A DNA stretch of 64,000 nt from Arthrobacter sp. zg-Y1110 (GCF_025244865.1 NZ_CP104272.1:2046001-2110000); one strand, 5' to 3'; positions 28,183-39,100 are shown, numbered from the stretch's first letter. The notes: generated from the letters alone by a model not told the origin. A program made the numbers and translations.

Positions 28183-28210
28183 TGCTATGGACCCAAAACC
28201 AAGCCTGCAA
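28182..28210 (-). promoter_or_regulatory. Promoter of the DUF222/HNH gene
   Basis: -35 TTGCAG (28205-28210 on the minus strand), 17-bp spacer, -10 TAGCAT (28182-28187). The start codon follows after seven bases. Confidence 0.6.
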
Positions 28211-28564
28211 TAGGAGTTTTCGTCCTTGTGGAAAACTACCCACACCTGTGGGTACCCCGGCTCTGGCTTGGGAAAACAGTTGAAAGAGAGGGCACGGATG
28301 CCGCGGCCTGCCAGTCCCGGGTGCTCGTTGGAGGCGTGCCTTCGTTGGCCCGGAGGCGAGGCTGGATCCGCTGCAGTCTGGCGGCTGGGCGTCCCGATGT
28401 CGGTCCACCCCAGGTCCGCCGGTCGCCTCCGCCAACCAGCCCCAGGTCCAGCCCCAGCCCCAGCCCCACGTCCAGCCCCGGCACGCGTGCTACCGTTCAG
28501 GCGCGCACCCAGACCGAACCCATCCTGCTCCCCTAGTGAAAAACCACCGACTGAAACGAGCCGC
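28211..28564. other. Gene-free stretch between the HNH gene and the methyltransferase remnant
   Basis: It holds an 18-base inverted repeat TACCCACA-CC-TGTGGGTA (28237-28254), operator-like but not matched to a known factor, and a short CCCCAG-type microrepeat at about 28440-28476. An open frame continues through it into the methyltransferase but looks like low-complexity noise. Confidence 0.5.
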
Positions 28565-29284
28565 ATGACCCCATCGGAGCCCGGGAACTACTACGCCGTC
28601 CCTGAACTTGCTGCCGCCTATGATGCCGATACGGAAGCCCGCCAGGACCTGCCGTTCTACCTGGCACTGGCCGCCGAGCTGGGAGCCCGCCGCGTTGCGG
28701 ACATCGGATCAGGAACAGGCCTGCTGTGCAGCCTGCTGGCAGGGCAGGGATATGAGGTCACGGGAGTCGAACCTGAAGAAACCATGCTTTCGCTCGCAGA
28801 CACCCAGCCGCATGCCGACGCCGTCACCTAGATCCGGGGAACCGCGGACCACCTGCCGGCAGCCTGGGCCGATTTGGTGCTGATGACCGGGCATGTAGCG
28901 CAGTACTTCCTTGATGACGCCTCATGGGTGCAGGTCCTCACCCATGCCGGACGGGCGCTGAGGCCCGGAGGCAGACTGGCGTTCGAAGTGCGCAACCCCG
29001 CCGTCGAAGCCTGGCGCCAATGGGAGGGCACGCACAGCACCAGCCGGGGAACAGTCACCCAGACCGTCCGGCGACAAAAGGACCTGGTCACGCACACCGA
29101 TACCTGGACCGACGATTCCGGAACGCGGACGATAATCGAGACTCTCCGCTTCCCTTCCTGGGACACGGTTACCGCGGGTTTGGAAGCGGCAGGACTTACG
29201 GTAGGCCAGTGCTGGGGTCACTGGGATCGAAGCCCGGTGCGGCAGGATTCACCGGAGTGGATCTTTCTCACCGAAGCGGTCTGA
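28565..29284 (+). pseudogene. SAM-dependent methyltransferase with one in-frame stop codon
   Basis: 240 codons that read as one class I methyltransferase: YYAVPELAAAYDADTEARQD, the SAM-binding motif VADIGSGTGLLCSLLAGQGY followed by GVEPEE, then TGHVAQYFLDD and ALRPGGRLAFEVRNP. Codon 89 (28829-28831) is TAG where relatives usually have Trp (VT-W-IRGTADHLP), a TGG to TAG change. Both halves are in the same frame and otherwise intact, so the lesion is recent or a sequencing error. Confidence 0.8.
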
Positions 29285-29324
29285 CCCGCCCGTACGCGGC
29301 CCGCCACCCCCGCACACCCCACGC

Positions 29325-30614
29325 TTACCCTCCCCCGCCGTCCTGCGTCATCAGCCATTCATGCGCCCCGGCGTCGGCCGCCCCCAGAGATTCGACCACC
29401 GGAACAGTCCGTGCGCGCACCGCTTCCCGCTGGGCCGGCGGCGCGCACTCCCCCTGCGGCAGGTCCCCCGCAACGGAACACCACCGGTACGGATCCCGGA
29501 CAATCACCGACGGCGCCCAGGCGAGGTCGCTGACCGTCCAGGCCCCGGCGTCGTCGCGGGCGAACTGTGCCCGGACTATCAGGCCCTCGTTATTGACGTC
29601 GTACGAAGGCGAAAGCTCCGTCACGGCATTGCCGAGCCCGTAGACAATCCACGTGCCGTTGTAATTCTCGATAGGCAGTACCGAATGCGTGTGGTGGCCG
29701 TAAATGAAGTCGAACTCGCCGCTGTCCGCCAGCGCATGGGCGGTTTCCACCTGCTGCGCATTGGGCACCGACGCGTATTCCTCACCTGCGTGGATGGCAG
29801 CGACGACGACGTCGGCCCCTTCCGCACGGGCCGTTCGGGCCTTGTCGATCATCGCGGGGGCGTCGATCAGATCCACCTGCCACGGATACTCGGCAACCAA
29901 CCCGTTCAGCCCGTAAGTGGCTTCGATGACGGCCAGGTCGCCCGCCGGAGCGGACAGGAGCATGGGCGCGCCGGCGCCGGTCTCGGCGGCGTACGATCCG
30001 GTGTGCGCCAACCCCAGGGAATCCAGTACGCCTAGCGTGCGGTTCAAGCCGGCCGTACCGGCGTCGATGGCGTGGTTGCTGGCGGTGGTGCAGCCGGAAT
30101 AGCCGACGGCGGCCGCTGCCGTGAGGATCTGCGGCGGCACGTTGAACATGGGATAACCCGTATACGGCCCGTCCGGTTCGGCCACCGGAGTCTCCATGTG
30201 GCACACGGCCAGGTCCGATCCGGAAATGTAGGTCCGTTGCCCGGCCAGCAGCGGCTCGAAGTCCAGCGGTCCCTTGCCCGTGGCAGCCGCATCCACCGCG
30301 GCCTGCTCCCACAGCTGCGGATGGACCAGCAGGTCCCCGGCAAGCATCAGGGAAAAGCAGTTCTCCGTGGGACAGGCCGGACCCTTGCCGGGGTTGCCGG
30401 GCTCGGCGGACGGTAACGACGGCGACGCCGACCGGGCAGGCGACGCTGCAGGCGGGGAGGACGCCGACGACGGCGCGCCGGCACCCTGGCGCTCCTCGCT
30501 CCCGTCTCCGCCGTCCGCCATGCAGCCGCCAAGCAGCAGGGCCAGCACCAGCACCGCCGCGAGCCCCGGCACGCGGAACAGCCCCGCAGGACGAATACCC
30601 GGATTGCGTTTCAT
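29325..30614 (-). CDS. CapA-family lipoprotein (poly-gamma-glutamate capsule-type metallophosphatase fold)
   Basis: 429 residues. Lipoprotein signal: VLVLALLLGGC with the lipidated Cys31, then a Ser/Ala/Pro-rich tether. CapA domain: SLMLAGDLLVHPQLWEQA, ASNHAIDAGTAGLNRTL, VVAAIHAGEEYASVP, FIYGHHTHSVLPIENYNG and YGLGNAV: the His/Asp/Asn pattern of calcineurin-like phosphoesterases. No capsule genes are near; many actinobacterial CapA proteins are orphan. I chose ATG at 30614 behind GGGGAAG rather than the GTG at 30626. Confidence 0.87.
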   Translation of the reverse strand: MKRNPGIRPAGLFRVPGLAAVLVLALLLGGCMADGGDGSEERQGAGAPSSASSPPAASPARSASPSLPSAEPGNPGKGPACPTENCFSLMLAGDLLVHPQLWEQAAVDAAATGKGPLDFEPLLAGQRTYISGSDLAVCHMETPVAEPDGPYTGYPMFNVPPQILTAAAAVGYSGCTTASNHAIDAGTAGLNRTLGVLDSLGLAHTGSYAAETGAGAPMLLSAPAGDLAVIEATYGLNGLVAEYPWQVDLIDAPAMIDKARTARAEGADVVVAAIHAGEEYASVPNAQQVETAHALADSGEFDFIYGHHTHSVLPIENYNGTWIVYGLGNAVTELSPSYDVNNEGLIVRAQFARDDAGAWTVSDLAWAPSVIVRDPYRWCSVAGDLPQGECAPPAQREAVRARTVPVVESLGAADAGAHEWLMTQDGGGG

Positions 30615-30728
30615 GAACTTCCCCACGCATCTCCCCAGGCCCGCAGGCTGCGGCAGCGGGGAATCGGACCGATCCTACTGCAGTGCCAGGTTGGAGCGGG
30701 ATGCCCCGCTGTGCCAGTCTTGGGCTTT

Positions 30729-32753
30729 ATGGACAACCCTTTCCTTTACCCGAGTAGCCTGCCGTACCAGCTGCCCCCGTTCGAGCAGATCAACGAAGAC
30801 GTTTTCCTGCCCGCCTTTGACTCCGGAATTTCCGGGCATGCCGCCGAGATTGAGCGCATTGCCGCGAACCCGCAGGCTCCGGACTTCGAAAACACGATCG
30901 AGGCCCTGGAATTATCGGGCCAGGAGCTGGGCCGCACCGCCGTCGTCTTCTTCACCCTCTGTGCCGCGCACGCCACCGACGGCGTGCAGCGGATCCAGCA
31001 GCAGATCGGCCCGCGGCTCGCCGCGCATGAGGACACGATTTACCTCAACCGGCAGCTCTTTGCCCGCGTCGAAGCCGTCGCGGCGAACCTTGCCGGCCTG
31101 GATGATGAGCAGGCACGCCTCGTGTCCGAGTACCGCCGCCGCTTCATCCGCGCCGGTGCGCAGCTCGATGACGCCGGGCAGGCCCGCATGCGGGAGCTGA
31201 ACGCCCGGCTTTCGGAACTGGGCACCGACTTTTCCCAGCGCCTGCTGAAGGACACCAACGATTCGGCCCTGGTGGTGGACGACGCCGCCGAACTGGACGG
31301 CCTGTCCGACGACGACATAGCCGCAGCGGCGACCGCTGCGGCGGAAGCGGGACACGACGGTAAGTTCCTGCTGTCCCTCGTGCTGCCCACCCCGCAGCCG
31401 GCCCTGGCGTCGCTGACCAACCGTGAGAGCCGCCGTCGGCTGCATGATGCCGCCCGTAACCGCGGTTTCCGGAACAATGACGGGAACACGCTTGCCCTCG
31501 CCGCCGAAATGGCCGCGCTGCGGGCGGAAAAGGCCGCACTGCTCGGTTTCGCGAACCATGCCGAGTACGGCACGGATGACCAGACCGCACCGTCCCTGGC
31601 CGCGATCCACGCCATGCTGGACAAGCTCGCCCCTGCAGCCGTCCGCAACGCCAAGGCGGAAGCCGAAGAGCTGCACGAAGCGGCCCGGCGGGACGGACAC
31701 GAACTGGCCGCCTGGGACTGGGCGTACTACTCCGAGCAGGTCCGTCGGGAGAAGTTCGACGTCGACTCCTCCGCCCTGCGGCCGTACTTCGAACTGGAGC
31801 GCGTCCTCACGGACGGCGTCTTCTATGCTGCCAACCGGCTCTACGGACTGACCTTCACCGAACGGGCGGACCTCGCGGGCTATCACCCGGACGTCCGGGT
31901 CTGGGAGGTCAAGGACGACGACGGCACCGGGCTGGGCCTGTTCCTGGGCGACTATTACACCCGGGACACCAAGAACGGCGGCGCCTGGATGAACTCACTG
32001 GTCCACCAGTCCCGGCTGCTGGATGCCCCGCCCGTGGTCATCAACAACCTGAACATTTCCAAGCCCGCTGCCGGTGAACCGACGCTGCTGACCTTCGGCG
32101 AGGTGGTCACGGCATTCCACGAATTCGGCCATGCGCTGCACGGGTTGTTCTCTGATGTCACGTATCCCCAGTTCTCCGGCACCGCCGTACCGCGGGACTT
32201 CGTTGAATACCCGTCACAGGTCAACGAAATGTGGATGCTGTGGCCGGAGGTGGTCGGCAACTTCGCGAAGCACTACGTCACCGGGGAGCCGCTGCCGCAG
32301 GAGGAAATCGACAAGGTGAATGCGGCGGCCGTCTGGGGCGAGGGGTTCTCCACCACCGAGTACCTGGGGGCCGCCCTGCTGGATCTGGCCTGGCACGAAC
32401 TCGCACCGGGCGAAACGGTGCAGGATCCGGACGCATTCGAGGCCGCTGCCCTGGCGGCGGCCGGCGTCGACCTGGACCTGGTTCCGCCGCGTTACCGCAC
32501 CGGCTACTTCAAACACATCTTTGCCGGCGGCTACGCGGCCTCGTACTACGCGTACATCTGGAGCGAAGTGCTCGACGCCGACACAGTCGAGTGGTTCCGG
32601 GAGAACGGCGGCCTGACACGGGAGAACGGGGACCGTTTCCGGACGGAGCTGCTGTCCCGCGGCAACAGCATCGACCCGCTGCAGGCGTTCCGGAACTTCC
32701 GCGGACGCGATGCGCAGATCCAGCCGCTGCTGGACCGGCGCGGCCTGGCCTAA
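30729..32753 (+). CDS. M3-family zinc oligopeptidase (Dcp/OpdA-like)
   Basis: 674 residues, cytosolic. Zinc motif HEFGH (His464, His468) in VVTAFHEFGHALHGLFS, and PSQVNEMWMLWPEV after it; YRTGYFKHIFAGGYAASYY is the substrate-binding loop of the family. It degrades short peptides. The opening DNPFLYPSSLPYQLPPFEQI is typical of peptidyl-dipeptidase Dcp-like members. ATG at 30729 is used; an in-frame GTG at 30711 is possible. Confidence 0.93.
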   Translation: MDNPFLYPSSLPYQLPPFEQINEDVFLPAFDSGISGHAAEIERIAANPQAPDFENTIEALELSGQELGRTAVVFFTLCAAHATDGVQRIQQQIGPRLAAHEDTIYLNRQLFARVEAVAANLAGLDDEQARLVSEYRRRFIRAGAQLDDAGQARMRELNARLSELGTDFSQRLLKDTNDSALVVDDAAELDGLSDDDIAAAATAAAEAGHDGKFLLSLVLPTPQPALASLTNRESRRRLHDAARNRGFRNNDGNTLALAAEMAALRAEKAALLGFANHAEYGTDDQTAPSLAAIHAMLDKLAPAAVRNAKAEAEELHEAARRDGHELAAWDWAYYSEQVRREKFDVDSSALRPYFELERVLTDGVFYAANRLYGLTFTERADLAGYHPDVRVWEVKDDDGTGLGLFLGDYYTRDTKNGGAWMNSLVHQSRLLDAPPVVINNLNISKPAAGEPTLLTFGEVVTAFHEFGHALHGLFSDVTYPQFSGTAVPRDFVEYPSQVNEMWMLWPEVVGNFAKHYVTGEPLPQEEIDKVNAAAVWGEGFSTTEYLGAALLDLAWHELAPGETVQDPDAFEAAALAAAGVDLDLVPPRYRTGYFKHIFAGGYAASYYAYIWSEVLDADTVEWFRENGGLTRENGDRFRTELLSRGNSIDPLQAFRNFRGRDAQIQPLLDRRGLA

Positions 32754-32772
32754 GCCCGACGAGGCCGCAGCG

Positions 32773-32807
32773 GCAACCGCAGCCGCAACCGCAGCCGCTC
32801 CCGCAGC
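32773..32807 (+). repeat. Short GCAACCGCAGCC-type microrepeat
   Basis: A 12-base unit occurs twice in tandem and decays at the edges, just beyond the peptidase stop. Probably slippage; no function seen. Confidence 0.5.
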
Positions 32808-32816
32808 GACCATAGA

Positions 32817-32854
32817 TAGAAGGCGGGAACCGGATCACCGGTTCCCGCCTTCTA
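32817..32854. terminator. Bidirectional terminator between the M3 peptidase and pgsA
   Basis: Perfect 17-bp stem TAGAAGGCGGGAACCGG / CCGGTTCCCGCCTTCTA with the loop ATCA. It sits between two convergent genes, with A-rich and T-rich ends serving both strands. Confidence 0.85.
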
Positions 32855-32873
32855 TTGCGCCAACTACGCCTGC

Positions 32874-33491
32874 CTAGGCCGGATTGCCCATCCGCGCCTG
32901 CTTCCGCACGGTGTGCATCCGCTGGCCGATGGTCACGCAGCTGGCCAGGGTCAGCAGGATCAGGACCACCAGCAGCAGGACCTCGGGGACGCCCAGGCCC
33001 ACCAGCCCGGTAGCGACCAGCAGGGAGACCAGCCGCTCCGCCCGCTCGGCAATGCCGACGTTGGCGGAGAAGCCCAGCGACTCGGCCTTGGCGCGGATGT
33101 AGGACACCAGCATCCCGACGACCAGGCAGAGGATGGCCGCGATGCCGATCGCGTCGTTGCCGCCGCCGGTGAAGAACCAGATGGCGACGCCGGCAAACAG
33201 GGCGCCGTCGGCGAAGCGGTCGAGGGTGGAATCCAGGAACCCGCCCCAGCTGCCCTTGCGCTGCTGCTGCCGGGCCATGATCCCGTCCACCACGTCGGAG
33301 AAGATGAAAACGGTAATGAAGATGGTGCCCCAGAACAGCTCACCCAGCGGATAAAAGACCAGTCCGCCGACCATCACACCGAGCGTGCCGGCGATGGTGA
33401 CCATGTCCGGGGTTACGCCGCGGCGGAGCAGCCAGGTGGCCAGCGGGCTGAAAACGGCAGTGAAGAATCCCCGTGCGTATTTGTTGAGCAC
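32874..33491 (-). CDS. Phosphatidylinositol phosphate synthase (CDP-alcohol phosphotransferase)
   Basis: 205-residue membrane enzyme with about six helices. The CDP-alcohol signature is complete: D66, D69, G70, A73, R74, G83, D87, D91 (SDVVDGIMAR and GGFLDSTLD). In this gene context the family joins CDP-diacylglycerol to inositol phosphate in making phosphatidylinositol lipids; generic phosphatidylglycerophosphate synthase is the alternative. The GTG start lies 3 bases after the HIT stop. Conserved order thrS-HIT-pgsA supports the call. Confidence 0.85.
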   Translation of the reverse strand: MLNKYARGFFTAVFSPLATWLLRRGVTPDMVTIAGTLGVMVGGLVFYPLGELFWGTIFITVFIFSDVVDGIMARQQQRKGSWGGFLDSTLDRFADGALFAGVAIWFFTGGGNDAIGIAAILCLVVGMLVSYIRAKAESLGFSANVGIAERAERLVSLLVATGLVGLGVPEVLLLVVLILLTLASCVTIGQRMHTVRKQARMGNPA

Positions 33492-33494
33492 GTG

Positions 33495-34079
33495 TCAGTC
33501 CTCGCTGTCCGGGCCGGAGCCCTCTTCGGGCCAGGCATCGGCCACTTGCCGGCGCACGTCGCCCAGGGTCTGGGTGATGGCCTTGGTCTGCGCGATGATC
33601 GGCAGGAAGTTTCCATCACCGCCCCACCGCGGAACGATGTGCTGGTGCAGGTGGGCGGCAATCCCGGCCCCGCCGGTTTCGCCCTGGTTCATGCCCAGGT
33701 TGAAACCGGTGGGGCTGGACACCTTCCGCAGCACGCGCATGGCGGTCTGGGTCAGCGCCGCGATTTCCGCCGTCTCCTCCGGGTCGATGTCCGTGTAGTC
33801 CGGCACATGGCGGTACGGGCAGACCAGCAGGTGGCCGGCGTTGTACGGGAAGAGGTTCAGGATCACGAAGGCGTGCCGGCCGCGGTGGACAATCAGCGAT
33901 TCCTCGTCCGACCGCTCCGGCGCGGCGCAGAACGGGCAGGTCTCCTTCGAGGAGACCTGCTTCTGCCCGCCCTTGATGTAGGCAAGCCGGTGCGGGGTCC
34001 AGAGCCGCTGGAATGCGTCGGGGACGCCGGCGAGTTCGAACGTGTCCGTCACCGCGGCGTCGTCAGGTTGTTCTCCCAT
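33495..34079 (-). CDS. HIT-family nucleotide hydrolase/transferase
   Basis: 194 residues. HIT motif HLHQHIVPRW near the C-terminus; zinc-type CPFC and ESLIVHRGRHAFVILNLFPY with GHLLVCPYRH. Related actinobacterial proteins are AP4A phosphorylase-like. It lies 15 bases after thrS and directly before pgsA in one operon. Confidence 0.9.
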   Translation of the reverse strand: MGEQPDDAAVTDTFELAGVPDAFQRLWTPHRLAYIKGGQKQVSSKETCPFCAAPERSDEESLIVHRGRHAFVILNLFPYNAGHLLVCPYRHVPDYTDIDPEETAEIAALTQTAMRVLRKVSSPTGFNLGMNQGETGGAGIAAHLHQHIVPRWGGDGNFLPIIAQTKAITQTLGDVRRQVADAWPEEGSGPDSED

Positions 34080-34094
34080 AGCGTCCCCGCCGCC

Positions 34095-36107
34095 CTACTT
34101 GTCCCGGTTACGGACGGCTTCAACAATCCGTTTGACGGCTTCTTCAACGGGTACGCCGTTGTCCTGGCTGCCGTCCCGGAAGCGGAAGGAGACGGCGCCT
34201 GCCTCGGCGTCGTCGCCGCCGGCGATCAGGACAAACGGGATCTTGTCCTTGGACGCGGTGCGGATCTTCTTCGGGAAGCGGTCGGTTCCGGTGTCCACCT
34301 GGGCGCGGATGCCGTGCGCCTTGAGCTTGTCGACGACGTCGAACATGTAGTCGTTGAACGCTTCGGCCACGGGGATGCCGACTACCTGAACCGGTGCCAG
34401 CCAGGCCGGGAACGCGCCGGCGTAGTGCTCGGTGAGCACGGCCATGAAGCGTTCCACGGAACCGAACAGGGCGCGGTGGATCATGACCGGGCGCTGGCGG
34501 GTGCCGTCAGCGGCCTGGTACTCGAGCTCGAAGCGCTCGGGCAGGTTGAAGTCCAGCTGGATGGTGGACATCTGCCAGGTGCGGCCGATGGCGTCACGGG
34601 CCTGGACGGAGATTTTCGGGCCGTAGAAGGCTGCTCCGCCCGGATCCGGGACCAGGTCCAGGCCGGAGGCTTCGGCAACCTCGGCGAGGGTGCGGGTGGC
34701 TTCCTCCCAGATGTCGTCGGAGCCGACGAACTTCTCCGGGTCCTTGGTGGAGAGCTCCAGGTAGAAGTCGTCCAGGCCGTAATCCTTGAGCAGGTCCAGC
34801 ACGAACTTCAGCGTGGTGGTCAGCTCATCCTTCATCTGCTCGCGGGTGCAGTAGATGTGGGCATCGTCCTGGGTCATGCCCCGCACGCGCGTCAGGCCGT
34901 GGATCACGCCGGACTTCTCGTAGCGGTACACGGAACCGAATTCGAACAGGCGCAGCGGCAGCTCGCGGTAGGACCGTCCGCGGGAGCGGAAGATCAGGTT
35001 GTGCATGGGGCAGTTCATCGGCTTCAGGTAGTAGTCCTGGCCGGGCTTGGTGACCTCGCCGGTCTCCGGATCGGTGACCTCGTCCACGTGCATGGGAGGG
35101 AACATCCCGTCGCGGTACCAGTCCAGGTGGCCGGAAACCTCGTACAGGTGGCCCTTGGTGATGTGCGGGGTGTAGACGAACTCGTAGCCGGCCTCGGTGT
35201 GGCGCTGGCGGGAGTAATCCTCCATGGCCTTGCGGATGATGCCGCCCTTGGGGTGGAACACCGGCAGGCCCGAACCCAGCTCATCCGGGAAGGAGAACAG
35301 GTCCAGCTCGGTGCCCAGCTTGCGGTGGTCGCGGCGCTCGGCTTCGGCCAGGCGCTCCTGGTAGGCCTTCAGTGCGTCCTTGGTGGGCCAGGCGGTGCCG
35401 TAGATGCGCTGCAGCTGCTGGTTCTTCTGGTTGCCGAGCCAGTAGGCGGCGGCGGAGCGGGTCAGGGCGAAGGCGTTGGAGATCAGCTTGGTGTTGGGCA
35501 GGTGCGGGCCGCGGCACAGATCGCACCAGACGACGTCGCCGGACTTGCGGTCCACGTTGTCGTAAATGGTGATCTCGCCGGCGCCGACCTCGATGCTGGC
35601 ACCTTCGCCGGCTTCCTCGGCGCCGTCCTTCTTGCCCAGCAGTTCGAGCTTGTACGGCTCGTTCTTCATGGCTTCGCGGGCTTCGTCTTCGCTGACCACG
35701 CGGCGGGCAAATTTCTGGTTCGAGTTGATGATCTTCTGCATCATCTTCTCGAGGGTCTTCAGGTCCTCCGGCGTGAACGGCTCGGCAACGTCGAAGTCGA
35801 AGTAGAAACCGTCCTTGATGTACGGGCCGATGCCCAGCTTGGCGTCCGGACGCAGCTGCTGCACGGCCTGGGCCATGACGTGCGCGGTGGAGTGGCGCAG
35901 GACATTCAGTCCGTCTTCGGAGTCAATGGTGACGGACTCCACGATGTCGCCCTGCTCCAGCGGCGTATCCAGGTCCTTGAGGACGGAGTGCACGCGCATC
36001 ACGACGACGTCGCGGCGTTCGAAGAAGAGCTGAGCACCAGTGGTGCCAGTATCCACCGTGGTCTCTTCGCCGTCGACGATGAGGGTGAACTTCTCTGGCA
36101 CTGACAC
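34095..36107 (-). CDS. thrS: Threonyl-tRNA synthetase
   Basis: 670 residues; charges tRNA-Thr and edits mischarged Ser. TGS domain at 1-65, editing/SAD domain with [13 protein letters not shown], catalytic core with [38 protein letters not shown] and [20 protein letters not shown], and a C-terminal anticodon domain. GTG at 36107 follows AGGAG. Confidence 0.97.
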   Translation of the reverse strand: MSVPEKFTLIVDGEETTVDTGTTGAQLFFERRDVVVMRVHSVLKDLDTPLEQGDIVESVTIDSEDGLNVLRHSTAHVMAQAVQQLRPDAKLGIGPYIKDGFYFDFDVAEPFTPEDLKTLEKMMQKIINSNQKFARRVVSEDEAREAMKNEPYKLELLGKKDGAEEAGEGASIEVGAGEITIYDNVDRKSGDVVWCDLCRGPHLPNTKLISNAFALTRSAAAYWLGNQKNQQLQRIYGTAWPTKDALKAYQERLAEAERRDHRKLGTELDLFSFPDELGSGLPVFHPKGGIIRKAMEDYSRQRHTEAGYEFVYTPHITKGHLYEVSGHLDWYRDGMFPPMHVDEVTDPETGEVTKPGQDYYLKPMNCPMHNLIFRSRGRSYRELPLRLFEFGSVYRYEKSGVIHGLTRVRGMTQDDAHIYCTREQMKDELTTTLKFVLDLLKDYGLDDFYLELSTKDPEKFVGSDDIWEEATRTLAEVAEASGLDLVPDPGGAAFYGPKISVQARDAIGRTWQMSTIQLDFNLPERFELEYQAADGTRQRPVMIHRALFGSVERFMAVLTEHYAGAFPAWLAPVQVVGIPVAEAFNDYMFDVVDKLKAHGIRAQVDTGTDRFPKKIRTASKDKIPFVLIAGGDDAEAGAVSFRFRDGSQDNGVPVEEAVKRIVEAVRNRDK

Positions 36108-36182
36108 GGTTGTCTCCTAGATTTCGTTGTACGGCGTCTGCTGCACGGCCTGGACACGGCCGCACTTCCGCCCGTACCGATG

Positions 36183-39100
36183 TTATCCGCTGCGCTTGGA
36201 CCCCACCAACATGCCGCGCTGGCGGCCGGGTTTCGGAAGCGAGTCCGGGTCCGCCAGGTTCCATGCTTCGAGTGCCTGGAGGCTGATGCCCCGCGGGCCG
36301 GTGCGGCGGGTCAAGCCGCGGACCAGCAGCAGCTCCGTGCCGAAAAGCAGCGGACCGGATTTCTCCTGCGCCTCGTGGAAGAACGTGCAGTCAATGCATC
36401 CGGTGCCGTCGTCGAGGCTGATGAACACCACGCGGCGTCCCCCGCGCATGGGCGGAGTCTGCGTGGCCACCCGGATCCCGGCGACCAGCACTTCGGTCCC
36501 GTTGCGCAGGTCCATCAATGCTTCCGCGGGAGTAACGCCGAGTCCGCGCAGCAATGGACCGTAGCTTTCCATCAGGTGCGCGCTGACGTCCACGGACAAA
36601 AGATCCAGTTCGGTGCGGACCTTTTCCCGCAGCCCGGGTTCGGGCAGGTGATGGTGCAGGTTCGCCAGCTCGGTATCCCCCAGCGGCAGGGCCAGCTGCC
36701 CGGGAATCGGATCATGCTTCCGGGACGCGGACTTGGCCGGTGCGGCGTCCAGGTACTGGATCAGGTCCGCACGGCTGCCCTCGGAGCCGGTCTGCTTGCT
36801 GAGCGAATCGAACGCTCCGAGCTGCGCCAGCCGGCGCAGCGTGGGCCGGGAGACCTTCGCACGTGCCCTCAGGTCCGCCAGGGAGTCATAGGGCTGCCCG
36901 GCGGCGATGCGCCTTAGCTCGACGGCGGACAGCCCGTAGATCCCGGCCAGGGACAGCCGGATGCCCAGCCGTCCGTCGTCGAGCCGCTCCACCCGGTAGG
37001 TTTCGCCGCTGCGGTTTATGTCCAGGGGCAGGATGGGGATGCCCATCCGCCGCGCCTCGGCGACGAGCAGCCGGCGCGGGTACATGCCGGGATCATGTTC
37101 GAAGATGCCGGCGAGGAACGCCGCCGGGTGGTGTGCCTTCAGCCATGCCGACTGGTAGGTGGGTACGGCGAAGGCAGCGCCGTGGGCCTTGCAGAAGCCG
37201 AAGCTGCCGAAGGCCTTGAGCGTGTCCCAGACCTTGTCGATGGTTTCCGGCGTGTAGCCGCGGGCGGCGGACTTGCTGCGGAAGTATTCCTCCACGCCCG
37301 GCTCGGCGGATTCGTTGCCCAGCAGGCGGCGCAGTTCGTCCGCCTTCGCCAGCCCGCAGCCGGTGAAGACATTCAGCGTCCGCAGCACCTGTTCGTGGAA
37401 GACGGTGACGCCGTGGGTTTCGGCCAGCACCGGGCGCAGCGCCTCGTGCGGGTAGACCTCCGGGGAGAAGCCGTGCCGGTGTTCCAAAAACGGCCGGACC
37501 ATGTCGGATTTCATCGGCCCGGGCCTGAACAGGGAAATGTCGATGATCAGGTCATTGAACTCCCGCGGCGCCAGCTTGCCCACCAGCTCGCGCTGTCCCG
37601 GGGATTCGATCTGGAAGCAGCCCAGGGTGTGCGTGCTGCGGATCAGTTCGTAGGTGGGTTCGTCGTCGAACGGCACGGCGTCGAGGTTGATCCGGCCGTC
37701 GGGTTCGACGAACTCCGGGTCCGGCTCCTCCGGCCCGTCCCGATGCTTCCCGGCGGCAATGACCTCTTCACGGGAGGAGTGCACCCGCACCACTTCGCGT
37801 ACGGCAAAGGCCATGGCGCTCTGCATCCGCACACCCAGCACGTCGAGTTTGAGCATGCCCATGGGGTCCATGTCGTGCTTGTCGAACTGGGACATGGGCA
37901 GGCCCAGGCCGCTGGGCTGCACGGGGGTGCGGTCCAGCAGGGAGGTGTCCCCCAGGATCACTCCGCAGGGATGCATGGAAATGTGCCGGGGCAGCCGGTC
38001 CAGGCGTTCGGTGAGGTCCACCAGCAGGTCCAGCTGCTGGTTCTTTTCCACCTGGCCGGAGAATTCCCGCAGTTCGGGCTTTTCGGCGAGCGCCTCGCGG
38101 AAGTTGCGGGCCGAGAAACGCCATAGCTGCTTAGCCACAGCGCCGATCTCCTCCTCGGGCATGCCCAGGGCCAGTCCGGCGTCGCGCACCGCTCCCCGTG
38201 CCCGGTAGCCGTTCTGCATGCTCATCAGCGTGACCCGTTCGGAGCCGAAGCGTTCGAAGATGCGGTGATAGACGTTGTGCCGCTCGGCGCTTTCCACGTC
38301 TATGTCGATGTCCGGCAGCGTGGAGCGGTCCCGGGAGAGGAAGCGTTCAAAGATCAGGTCGTGGTCCAGCGGGTTCACGTGGCTGACGCCCAGCAGGAAG
38401 TTCACCAGCGAGGAGGCCCCCGACCCCCGGGCAGCGGCGCGTACCCCCATCCCGGTGATCATGGCGGAGACTTCCGCAACCGTGAGGAAGTACGATGCGA
38501 AGCCCAGCCGCTCGATGATGCCCAGCTCGTGTTCGAGCCGGTTGCGCAGTTCCACCTCGGCAATCGAATCCCGGGCGCGCAGCCTGCGGGTAATCCCCGC
38601 CTCGCAGCGCTGGCGCAGTTCGATCATGGGTTCAGCCTCGATGCCGATCACCGAGGCTTCAGGTACCACGGGCTGCTTCCAGCCCATATCCGCCACGGGG
38701 TCTATCCGGCAGCTATCCGCGAGCGCCGCAGTGTCGGCCAGTAACCGTGCCGCTCCCGAGGAACCGTAGCCTGCCTCGGAGCTGATCTCGCGTGCCAGCG
38801 CAGTCATCTCCCGTGTCCCCTTGAGCCAGCCCTGCCCGTTGGGCTGTAAGTCCGGAAGGTGGGAGAGCGACGTCAGCGAGCGTGCGGCGTCGAGCACGTC
38901 AGCGGTGGCGGCTCCATCCTCATCCACGTACCGCACGGCATTGGTGAGGATGCCGGGCACACGCATCTCGTCGGCCAGCCGGAACATGCGTACGGCGTGG
39001 GCAAGGCTGAGGTTCTCCCCCGGGGCGGACAGATGGGTAACCACCTCGACGGCGAGCGCCCGGGCAGGGATCAGCGAGCGCCAGCGGCCGAACAGGGTAC

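Noticed and set aside
28226..28564. In-frame extension upstream of the methyltransferase
   Set aside because: It is low-complexity Pro/Ala/Arg sequence; the ATG at 28565 matches the family's start.
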